15,820 nt of DNA from CAG-492 sp035388585. Its GTDB lineage: Bacteria > Bacillota > Clostridia > TANB77 > CAG-508. The notes below the pieces were generated by a model. That model did not search any database, had not been told where the DNA came from, and saw nothing but the letters and a program-made list of their open reading frames with translations. The translations under genes were made by a program, and so were the position numbers. Positions 7,369-13,362 of the stretch are shown in pieces (position 1 is the stretch's first letter; each line of letters begins with the position of its first letter). Where the stretch lies: the NCBI GenBank assembly GCA_035388585.1, contig DAOOQE010000026.1:1-15820 (forward strand). Direction: 5' to 3'.

Positions 7369-8742
7369 TTATTTTCCTAAACAAAATTTCGAAAAAATTT
7401 CATTTATTATATCTTCAGATACATTTTCTCCTGTAATAGTATTGAGTTCTGAAATTATTTGTTTTATGTAAACCGAAGTAATGTCAACAGGCATTTCTAT
7501 TTCTATTGATTTTATTGATTCTTCAAGACTTTCTATTGCTTTTTCAATCTGGTTTTTGTGTCTTGTATTTGTTATTATTACTCCATCATTGATATTAATT
7601 TCATTAACTCTAAACATTTTAAGTATTTCATCGTATAATGCGTTTATTCCTATTTTATTTTTTGTAGACATATCTACTATTGTCTTATTTATATTTTTTA
7701 AATTTGGGGCATTTACATGCGAATTTTCCAAATCAATTTTATTATTGATAATAATAGCATTTTTTTCTTTTATCAACTCTAGAATTTCAAAATCTTCATT
7801 ATCCAATTTTTTACTTCCATCAAAAATAGCAATTATTAAATCAGCTTCCTCTGTTAATTTTAATGCTCTTTTTACACCTATTTCTTCGATTTTATCAGAT
7901 GTATTTCTTATTCCTGCTGTATCAATTATTTTTAATGGAATACCCTGAATAGTAATAAACTCCTCAATTGTATCTCTTGTTGTTCCTGGAACATCACTAA
8001 CTATAGCTCTTTCCTCATTTAAAATATAATTCAATAACGAAGATTTTCCAGAATTCGGTTTTCCAATAATAATTGTTTTTATTCCTTCTCTTAAAATTTT
8101 TCCAGAATTAAACGAATCTTTCAACAATATCAATTCTTGTTTAATCTCAAATATTTTATTTAATAATTGTTCAGTAGATAATTCCTCTATATCATATTCA
8201 GGGTAATCTATTGAAGCCTCTATGTCAGCCATTATATCAAGTAATTTCTTTTTTATTGATTTTATTTCATTAGAAAGTTTACCCTCAAGTTGATTTATTG
8301 ATGCCTCAGCTTCTTTATTAGATTTTGAATTTATAATATCAATTACTGATTCAGCCTGTGTTAAATCTATTCTTCCATTTAAAAAGGCTCTTTTGGTAAA
8401 CTCGCCTGGTTCAGCTATTTCAGCACCATTTTTTAAACATAATTCCAATATTTTTCTTTCTATAATTATTCCTCCATGTGAATTAATTTCACACATATCT
8501 TCTTTTGTATAACTTTTTGGATTTTTAAAAAATGAAACTAACACTTCGTCTATTATTTCATTTTTATTTTTGTCAACTATATGACCAAATTTTATTGTGT
8601 ATCCTTGTATTTCTTTATTCTCGTATTTTTGTATAGGTTGAAATATTTTTTTCAATATTTCGAAGCTTTGTTCTCCGCTCATTCTAATTATACCTATTCC
8701 TCCTGCACCAGTAGCAGTTGATATTGCAGCTATTGTACTCAT
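7369..8742 (-). CDS. mnmE: tRNA modification GTPase MnmE (TrmE)
   Basis: MnmE is the potassium-stimulated dimeric GTPase that works with MnmG to modify tRNA wobble uridine 34, using a tetrahydrofolate one-carbon donor. The protein has 457 residues, normal length. The N-terminal tetrahydrofolate-binding domain starts MSTIAAISTATGAGGIGIIR. The G domain shows G1 GKPNSGKS (227-234), G2 TTRDT (254-258), G3 DTAG (274-277) and G4 NKID (334-337). The C-terminus ends FCLGK, retaining the functional cysteine of the family CxGK motif. The conserved N-terminus fixes the ATG at 8742. Unusually, only an A7 run precedes it; the AAAGGAGG lies 38 bases further upstream behind a hairpin. Confidence 0.97.
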   Translation of the reverse strand: MSTIAAISTATGAGGIGIIRMSGEQSFEILKKIFQPIQKYENKEIQGYTIKFGHIVDKNKNEIIDEVLVSFFKNPKSYTKEDMCEINSHGGIIIERKILELCLKNGAEIAEPGEFTKRAFLNGRIDLTQAESVIDIINSKSNKEAEASINQLEGKLSNEIKSIKKKLLDIMADIEASIDYPEYDIEELSTEQLLNKIFEIKQELILLKDSFNSGKILREGIKTIIIGKPNSGKSSLLNYILNEERAIVSDVPGTTRDTIEEFITIQGIPLKIIDTAGIRNTSDKIEEIGVKRALKLTEEADLIIAIFDGSKKLDNEDFEILELIKEKNAIIINNKIDLENSHVNAPNLKNINKTIVDMSTKNKIGINALYDEILKMFRVNEININDGVIITNTRHKNQIEKAIESLEESIKSIEIEMPVDITSVYIKQIISELNTITGENVSEDIINEIFSKFCLGK

Positions 8743-8749
8743 TTTTTTT

Positions 8750-8785
8750 ATGATTACTTTAATTTATTAAATAATCATTTCCTCC
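8750..8785 (-). promoter_or_regulatory. Distant Shine-Dalgarno and intervening hairpin of mnmE
   Basis: GGAGG (8781-8785) is the only Shine-Dalgarno near the mnmE start but is 38 nt from it. Bases 8750-8778 form a near-perfect inverted repeat: ATGATTA with TAATCAT, then TTTAAT with ATTAAA, one bulged base and a 2-nt centre. If folded, the unpaired distance from GGAGG to the ATG is 2 + 7 nt, close to the optimum. An alternative reading is that the short frame ATG ATT ATT TAA inside the arm is translated. Confidence 0.5.
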
Positions 8786-8803
8786 TTTCTATTTTATATT
8801 TTC

Positions 8804-8876
8804 AAAAAAAGTCAAAGATGAAAATCAGCCTAAGAAAACTCTTAAAAACTAAAATCCGAACTTTGACTTCTGATTT
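8804..8876 (-). terminator. Terminator or attenuator upstream of mnmE
   Basis: On the minus strand, AAGTCAAAG (8861-8869) pairs perfectly with CTTTGACTT (8809-8817) and runs into T5, a terminator layout with a long loop. The loop holds a small stem TAAGA/TCTTA (8831-8844). A second 7-bp pair, AAATCAG (8870-8876) with CTGATTT (8822-8828), crosses the first in the order A-B-A'-B'. The two could exclude one another, as in an antiterminator, or form a pseudoknot. The element lies in the 278-bp gap between jag and mnmE, so it either ends the rpmH-jag unit or regulates read-through. Confidence 0.55.
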
Positions 8877-8916
8877 ATTTTTCTATTTAATACTTTTTTA
8901 TTTAATATATATTTTT

Positions 8917-8981
8917 TTATATAAGAATTTTTTTATATATAAATATTTTATTATATAAGAACTTCTTTTTATATATAAATA
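8917..8981. repeat. Two imperfect 29-31-bp direct repeats after jag
   Basis: Bases 8917-8945 and 8951-8981 are similar copies that share TTATATAAGAA at the left end and TATATATAAATA at the right end. A two-base difference in length lies in the middle T-run. They lie in the noncoding gap between jag and mnmE. The low-complexity composition suggests slippage, and no function is visible. Confidence 0.5.
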
Positions 8982-9020
8982 GTATTTTTTATATGGTTTT
9001 AATTATTTTTTATTTAGAAT

Positions 9021-9740
9021 TTAATTCTTTGATATAACAATTTTTCTATATGGCTCTTCATCAACGCTATGCGTTTTTATTAATTCATTTTCCTGTAATT
9101 TAGAATGAATTATTTTTCTTTCATATGCTGACATAGGCTCTAATGTTATTGATTTTCCATTTTTCAAAACTATTTTTGATACTTTTACGGCTAATTCTTC
9201 AAGTACTTTTATTCTTTTTTCTCTGTAACCCTCAATATCTAAGAAAATTTTAACTCTTGATTCACTTTCCTTATTTGCTACTGATGTAATTATATTTTGA
9301 AGAGAATTCATTGACTCTCCTCTGTACCCTATAAGTATTCCAGCATCTTCTCCTGTAATATCTATATATATTTTACTATTTTGAATTTTAATAGAATAAT
9401 TAAAATCTTTATCTGAAATAAGTCTTAAAAAACTATTTATAAAAACTTCTATTTTGTTTTTTGCATTAATTAAAGTATTTTCATCTAATTCTATATCTTC
9501 ATTATTATATATTTCTTTTCTTTTTTCTATTTGTTTTTCTTCTGGATTTTTACTATTATTTTCTTTTATTTTTAACTCAACTTTTACAATTCTAGGAGCT
9601 AAAATATCAAAGAAACTTCTTTTATCAGATGCTTCAATCACATTTATTTCAACATCATTTTTAGTAAGACCCAACTCTTTTAATCCTTTTTCAATTGCAT
9701 CATTTGTAGTTTTTCCTTCTGAAATAATAGTTTTAGACAT
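9021..9740 (-). CDS. jag: RNA-binding protein Jag (KhpB/EloR)
   Basis: Jag is a cytoplasmic RNA-binding protein encoded next to YidC in Firmicutes. In streptococci and lactobacilli it is linked to cell elongation and pairs with KhpA. The protein is 239 residues from ATG at 9740. The start is supported by AAGGAGG 9 bases upstream and by the family N-terminus (SKTIISEGKTTNDAIEKGL). Domains are Jag-N at about 2-53, a charged linker (about 60-85), a KH domain with the GYRG loop at 138-141, and an R3H domain with R208 and H212 (RKIIH). The first 8 bases overlap the end of yidC, and its Shine-Dalgarno lies inside yidC, so the two are probably translationally coupled. A longer in-frame start at 9764 is less likely. 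Confidence 0.95.
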   Translation of the reverse strand: MSKTIISEGKTTNDAIEKGLKELGLTKNDVEINVIEASDKRSFFDILAPRIVKVELKIKENNSKNPEEKQIEKRKEIYNNEDIELDENTLINAKNKIEVFINSFLRLISDKDFNYSIKIQNSKIYIDITGEDAGILIGYRGESMNSLQNIITSVANKESESRVKIFLDIEGYREKRIKVLEELAVKVSKIVLKNGKSITLEPMSAYERKIIHSKLQENELIKTHSVDEEPYRKIVISKN

Positions 9741-10602
9741 TTTTCTTGTCCTCCTTAGAATCAATAATATTTTTTATTAATAATCGTTCTGCAATCATTA
9801 ATACATTACTTACAAACCAATATAACGCTAAACTTAAAGGAGCTATAAATGCTATCCATACTGTTAATAATGGCATAAAATAAGTCATTGTTTTACTCAT
9901 TTGTTGTATTGCTTCTGTATTATCTATTTCTTCATTTTCATCTTTTCTTACCAATGCTTTTTCATTATTATTTTTTTCTTTTTTATCTTTTTCTTGTGAC
10001 ATTGTAGTAATTCTTATACTTATTATAGAAGATATAATGTACAGTAATGGAATTATATAAACAGTAACATCTTTCAAATTCTGATTAGGTACCTTACTTA
10101 GATCTAATCCTAAGAATTCCATATTTATTTTAACTCTTTCATCTACTGATGATTTTTTCTGTATAACTTCTATTTCTGAATAATTTGATATTGTTCCATT
10201 TTCTTGTTTTATCTGATTTTTATAATCTTCTATAATTGTTTTATCTATAGATTTCATATATGTTAATGGTTGACTTACTAACCAAAAAACAGAAAGTATT
10301 AAAACCATTTGCACAATTAAACTTATACAACCACTAAATGGTGACATTTTTTCTTTTTTATATAATTCCATTGTTTCTTTATTTAATTGTTCTGAATTAT
10401 TTTTATATTTTATTTGCAATTTTTTTATTTCTTTTTGGATTTTTGCGGTTTTTTTCATTGATATTTGCTGTTTATATGTAACTGGAAGTAATATAATTCT
10501 AAGCAAAACAGAAAATAATATAATAGCTATACCATAATTTTCATTTACCAACATATATAACCAGTTTAAAACATATCCTAAAATATTTGCGAATATTCCC
10601 AT
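9733..10602 (-). CDS. yidC: Membrane protein insertase YidC (SpoIIIJ/Oxa1 family)
   Basis: YidC inserts and folds inner-membrane proteins, alone or with SecYEG. The 289-residue protein has hydrophobic segments at about 5-40, 95-118, 178-202 and 240-277. The conserved membrane arginine is in SVLLRIILLPVTYKQQ (R35), followed by a long cytoplasmic coiled hairpin rich in Lys and Gln (about 45-88). It has the small-type Firmicute layout without a large periplasmic domain. No lipobox cysteine is seen near the N-terminus, although many Firmicute YidC proteins are lipoproteins. Two charged loops (about 119-177 and 205-236) are rather long. The ATG has a perfect AGGAGG (10608-10613) that overlaps the yidD stop codon. 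Confidence 0.95.
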   Translation of the reverse strand: MGIFANILGYVLNWLYMLVNENYGIAIILFSVLLRIILLPVTYKQQISMKKTAKIQKEIKKLQIKYKNNSEQLNKETMELYKKEKMSPFSGCISLIVQMVLILSVFWLVSQPLTYMKSIDKTIIEDYKNQIKQENGTISNYSEIEVIQKKSSVDERVKINMEFLGLDLSKVPNQNLKDVTVYIIPLLYIISSIISIRITTMSQEKDKKEKNNNEKALVRKDENEEIDNTEAIQQMSKTMTYFMPLLTVWIAFIAPLSLALYWFVSNVLMIAERLLIKNIIDSKEDKKNV

Positions 10603-10611
10603 TTTTTCCTC

Positions 10612-10830
10612 CTATTTTAATGGATCATATCCTCCTTTTGAAAACGGATTACATTTAAGTAATCTTTTAGTCCCCAAAAAAAGACCTTTTATAATCCCAT
10701 ATTTTTCTATTGCTTGTCCCATATAATCTGAACAAGTAGGATAATATTTACAATTAATCCCATTTGCAGAAATTATTGGAGAAATATTTTTTTTATAAAA
10801 TTTCAATAAATAAATTAATATTTTTTTCAT
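10612..10830 (-). CDS. yidD: Membrane protein insertion efficiency factor YidD
   Basis: This is a 72-residue small basic protein of the YidD family, whose members lie between rnpA and yidC and assist membrane protein insertion. The family pattern is complete: an amphipathic N-terminus (KKILIYLLKFYKKNISP), then CKYYPTCSDY, AIEKYGIIKG, RLLKCNPF and GGYDPLK. All three conserved cysteines are present. The start ATG follows AAAGGT. The gene ends 9 bases before yidC, and its TAG stop is part of the yidC Shine-Dalgarno, indicating coupled expression. Confidence 0.95.
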   Translation of the reverse strand: MKKILIYLLKFYKKNISPIISANGINCKYYPTCSDYMGQAIEKYGIIKGLFLGTKRLLKCNPFSKGGYDPLK

Positions 10831-10842
10831 AATTACCTTTAT

Positions 10843-11184
10843 CTATAAATATAAATCTGATTTTCTAAAAATTTTATCCATGTCTTTTTCTATTTTGTGA
10901 AAATCTGTATCTAATACTTCATTTTTCTTGTTCCATAAAAATACAATATTGTAACCTTTTTTTATTATATTTCTTTTTAATATAAAATTTTCTCTTATTA
11001 ACCTTTTAATTCTGTTACGCATAACTGCTTTTGCACTTTTTGTACTAACTGCTATACCTATTACATTTTTTTCTAAATTATTTTTAGAAATATATACTGT
11101 AATATACTTTTCACAAAAAAATTTTCCTTTTGACATTACATTCTTAAATTCATAATTTTTTTTTAATGTTTTTATTTTTTTCAT
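10843..11184 (-). CDS. rnpA: Ribonuclease P protein component RnpA
   Basis: RnpA is the protein subunit of RNase P, which binds the catalytic RNA and removes tRNA 5' leaders. The 113-residue, strongly basic protein has the usual N-terminus (KKIKTLKKNYEFKNVMSKGK) and the RNR signature RNRIKRLIRE at 56-65, which contacts the RNA. Length is normal. The ATG at 11184 has only a weak Shine-Dalgarno-like stretch (AAGAGTGA). It is separated from rpmH by 55 bases containing a terminator-like hairpin, so it may receive only part of the rpmH transcription. It ends 12 bases before yidD. Confidence 0.96.
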   Translation of the reverse strand: MKKIKTLKKNYEFKNVMSKGKFFCEKYITVYISKNNLEKNVIGIAVSTKSAKAVMRNRIKRLIRENFILKRNIIKKGYNIVFLWNKKNEVLDTDFHKIEKDMDKIFRKSDLYL

Positions 11185-11208
11185 AATTCACTCTTTTTCT
11201 TAATTACC

Positions 11209-11232
11209 AAAAAAGGCCACATATTTGTAGCC
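11209..11232 (-). terminator. Attenuator-like terminator between rpmH and rnpA
   Basis: On the minus strand GGCTAC pairs with GTGGCC (6 bp, one G-T pair) around a 6-nt loop and is followed by T6. It starts 8 bases beyond the rpmH stop. Because rnpA has no clear promoter of its own, partial termination here would give much more L34 mRNA than RnpA mRNA. Confidence 0.65.
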
Positions 11233-11239
11233 CCAGGTG

Positions 11240-11374
11240 TTAAGCACTTATTTCTTTTCTTCCTTTTGCGCGTCTTGCCTTTAAGACATTTCTTCCCGCT
11301 CTAGTTTTCATTCTTTTCATAAATCCATGTTCTTTTTGTCTTTGTCTATTTTTTGGTTGGAATGTTTGTTTCAT
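11240..11374 (-). CDS. rpmH: Ribosomal protein L34 (RpmH)
   Basis: This is a 44-residue, very basic large-subunit ribosomal protein. The translation begins MKQTFQPKNRQRQKEHGFM, continues through KRMKTRAGRNVLKARRAKGR, and ends with KEISA. This is the complete L34 pattern at the normal length. The start is preceded by a perfect AGGAGGT with 6 bases of spacing, and the gene lies 68 bases below the -10 box of a strong promoter. It is the first gene of the leftward rpmH-rnpA-yidD-yidC-jag group and is divergent from dnaA, the standard Firmicute arrangement. Confidence 0.98.
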   Translation of the reverse strand: MKQTFQPKNRQRQKEHGFMKRMKTRAGRNVLKARRAKGRKEISA

Positions 11375-11441
11375 TTTTGCACCTCCTAATTATATCAACC
11401 GTAATTACTTACATTACATTAATATTATCACTAATGTAAAG

Positions 11442-11471
11442 ATTATACTATAGTATGTTGATTTATGTCAA
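11442..11471 (-). promoter_or_regulatory. rpmH promoter
   Basis: On the minus strand, TTGACA (11466-11471) and TATAAT (11442-11447) are both perfect consensus boxes, with 18 bases between them. The transcript would start near 11435 with a leader of about 60 nt. That leader can form a small stem, TACATTA with TAATGTA. Confidence 0.88.
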
Positions 11472-11508
11472 TAGTAAATCACAAATTAAAAATAATTTTC
11501 TTTTTATA

Positions 11509-11538
11509 TTGACTATTCTACTTAATGTTTGATATTAT
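11509..11538 (+). promoter_or_regulatory. dnaA promoter
   Basis: TTGACT (11509-11514) and TATTAT (11533-11538) are separated by 18 bases on the plus strand. Transcription from about 11545 gives a leader of about 160 nt. That leader contains the upstream DnaA-box cluster, so DnaA binding there could repress its own gene. It is back to back with the rpmH promoter. Confidence 0.7.
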
Positions 11539-11607
11539 ATAAAATTGATAGGGAAGGACTATTTTATAGGTATTTTTTTATAAGAAATATGTGTCTAACT
11601 CTTTTTA

Positions 11608-11659
11608 TTTTCCACACATGTGGACATTTATCAACATATGTGGAAAAATATGTGGATAA
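11608..11659. promoter_or_regulatory. DnaA-box cluster upstream of dnaA
   Basis: Within 52 bp there is one perfect DnaA box (TGTGGATAA, 11651-11659), and three boxes with one mismatch: TTTTCCACA 11608-11616, TTATCAACA 11628-11636 and TGTGGAAAA 11639-11647. A weaker TGTGGACAT lies at 11619-11627. Both orientations occur. This is the dnaA-proximal half of the origin and a likely autoregulatory site. Confidence 0.85.
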
Positions 11660-11704
11660 CATATAAAGTCCCTTTATATAAAGGATTTGGAAGGACTGAA
11701 ATAG

Positions 11705-13036
11705 ATGCAAAATGAATTAAATGAACTTTTAACAAAAGCAAAAGAACTTTTAAAAGATGAAACAACAAAAATTTCTTATGAAACATGGATTAAAAATTTA
11801 GAAATCCAAAGTGCTGATAATTGTAATATTGTTTTATTGGCTTCTTCAACATTTCAAAAAGAAGCTATTCATTCAAGATATTATGATTTATTAACAAATA
11901 CTTTTAAATATATTACTAATAAAGAATGTACTATTTCTATAATTGCAAAAGAAGAGGTGCAAGATTTAGATAATGTTTCTAATAATACAGATACAGCTTA
12001 TGGTTATTCAAATTCGACTTTAAATCAAAAATATACTTTTGATAATTTTGTTGTTGGAAATAATAATAGATTTGCTCATGCAGCTGCACTTGCTGTTGCT
12101 GAAGCTCCTGTTACTTCTTACAATCCATTATTTATTTATGGTGGGGTTGGTTTGGGTAAAACTCACTTAATGCACGCTATTGGTAATGAAATATTGAAAA
12201 AAAATAGAAACTCTAATATTTTATATGTATCTTCTGAAAAATTTACTAATCAACTAATAAATGCTATAAAAGATAATAAAAATGAAACTTTTAGAAATAA
12301 ATATAGAAATATTGATGTCCTTTTAATAGATGATATTCAGTTTATAGCAGGAAAAGAACGAATTCAAGAAGAATTTTTTCATACTTTCAATGCATTACAC
12401 GAAAGTGGAAAACAAATTATTCTTTCTAGTGACAGACCTCCAAAAGATATTAATCTATTAGAAGATAGATTAAAATCAAGATTTGAGTGGGGTTTAATCG
12501 CAGATATTTCTAATCCAGACTATGAAACACGTCTTGCTATTTTAAGAAAAAAAGCTCAATCTGATAATATAATTATAGAAGATGACATTCTTTCAAATAT
12601 AGCGACAAGAATTGATTCAAATATTCGAGAATTAGAAGGCACACTTAATAAATTAATTGCAAAATCATCTTTAACAAACAGTCCAATTACAATGGAAATG
12701 GCTGAAAGAGCAATTAATGATATAGTTTCACAACAAGATAAAGTAATTTCTTCAGAATATATTCAAGAAACTGTTGCAAAATATTTTAATATAAGCTCTA
12801 AGGAAATTAAAGGATCTAAAAGATCAAATGATATTGCTTTTCCTAGACAAATTGCAATGTATCTTTGTAGAAATGTAGCTCAAATGTCTCTACCTCAAAT
12901 AGGTAAGGACTTTGGCAAAAGAGATCATACAACAGTAATGCATGCTTGTAGTAAAATTGATAAAGAATTAAAAGTAAATCAAAATACAAAACTAATTGTG
13001 GAAAGTGTGAAAAACATTTTAATTTCTGACAAATAA
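11705..13036 (+). CDS. dnaA: Replication initiator DnaA
   Basis: DnaA is the AAA+ initiator that binds DnaA boxes as an ATP complex, melts oriC and recruits the helicase. The 443-residue protein has domain I (about 1-82, with TKISYETWIKNLEI), a short linker domain II (about 83-108), and the AAA+ domain III beginning YTFDNFVVGNNNRFAHAAA. Walker A GGVGLGKTH is at 146-154 and Walker B VLLIDD at 205-210. DNA-binding domain IV carries the DnaA signature RDHTTVMHA at 406-414. Length is close to the Bacillus protein. GGAAGGA precedes the ATG by about 10 bases. It is the first gene of the rightward dnaA-dnaN-recF group and is flanked on both sides by DnaA boxes. Confidence 0.98.
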   Translation: MQNELNELLTKAKELLKDETTKISYETWIKNLEIQSADNCNIVLLASSTFQKEAIHSRYYDLLTNTFKYITNKECTISIIAKEEVQDLDNVSNNTDTAYGYSNSTLNQKYTFDNFVVGNNNRFAHAAALAVAEAPVTSYNPLFIYGGVGLGKTHLMHAIGNEILKKNRNSNILYVSSEKFTNQLINAIKDNKNETFRNKYRNIDVLLIDDIQFIAGKERIQEEFFHTFNALHESGKQIILSSDRPPKDINLLEDRLKSRFEWGLIADISNPDYETRLAILRKKAQSDNIIIEDDILSNIATRIDSNIRELEGTLNKLIAKSSLTNSPITMEMAERAINDIVSQQDKVISSEYIQETVAKYFNISSKEIKGSKRSNDIAFPRQIAMYLCRNVAQMSLPQIGKDFGKRDHTTVMHACSKIDKELKVNQNTKLIVESVKNILISDK

Positions 13037-13346
13037 TATTGAAATATACTATTACATGTTATTTTTGAAATCTATGTTTGGAAAAATAAATGTTCGATAA
13101 ATCGACCTCAAATTATTCTTAGGGAAATAACACATTAGATATACACACCCCCCTGTTAATAACCTGTTGATAAACTGTTGATAACTCAATTATCCACATT
13201 TAAATTTTTTACCTGTTGATAACTTTCAGAATTTTCCACAAAAATATCAACATCTACTTTGCTGGGGCTATCAACTATACACATAGTTATCCACACTTTC
13301 CACAGCACCTAATACTACTATTACTAATTATATTATATTATTATAA
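13037..13346. other. oriC: Chromosomal replication origin, dnaA-dnaN part (oriC)
   Basis: The dnaA-dnaN gap carries a dense DnaA-box array. Perfect TTATCCACA sites are at 13190-13198 and 13287-13295. One-mismatch sites are at 13165-13173, 13176-13184, 13214-13222 (all TGTTGATAA) and 13232-13240 (TTTTCCACA). Weaker sites are at 13154-13162, 13244-13252 and 13296-13304. The array starts after a C6 run (13148-13153), unusual in this AT-rich DNA. It ends with a trio tract and an AT-only segment at 13327-13346, the likely unwinding region, just before the dnaN Shine-Dalgarno. A TCGAT-AA-ATCGA palindrome lies at 13094-13105. Confidence 0.93.
13309..13326 (+). promoter_or_regulatory. DnaA-trio-like element
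   Basis: Reading in threes, the plus strand gives CTA ATA CTA CTA TTA CTA. The other strand, read 3' to 5', gives GAT or AAT repeats with one variant. This matches the DnaA-trio motif described in Bacillus subtilis, on which DnaA assembles on single strands. It lies 4 bases beyond two abutting DnaA boxes (13287-13304), the expected architecture. Confidence 0.8.
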
Positions 13347-13362
13347 AAGGAGACGAACTAAA

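Noticed and set aside
7481..7948. Plus-strand open frame of 155 codons
   Set aside because: It is a shadow of the mnmE G domain, with no ribosome site and low-complexity hydrophobic translation.
9741..9764. Eight extra residues on Jag
   Set aside because: They lie over the AAGGAGG ribosome site. The conserved N-terminus starts at ATG 9740.
13050..13090. Possible dnaA terminator (TTATTTTT with AAAAATAA)
   Set aside because: AU-only stem without a following T-run, and dnaN has no clear separate promoter.
13216..13362. N-terminal extension of dnaN into the origin
   Set aside because: The extension translates DnaA boxes and the trio tract. A Shine-Dalgarno and the family N-terminus mark ATG 13363.
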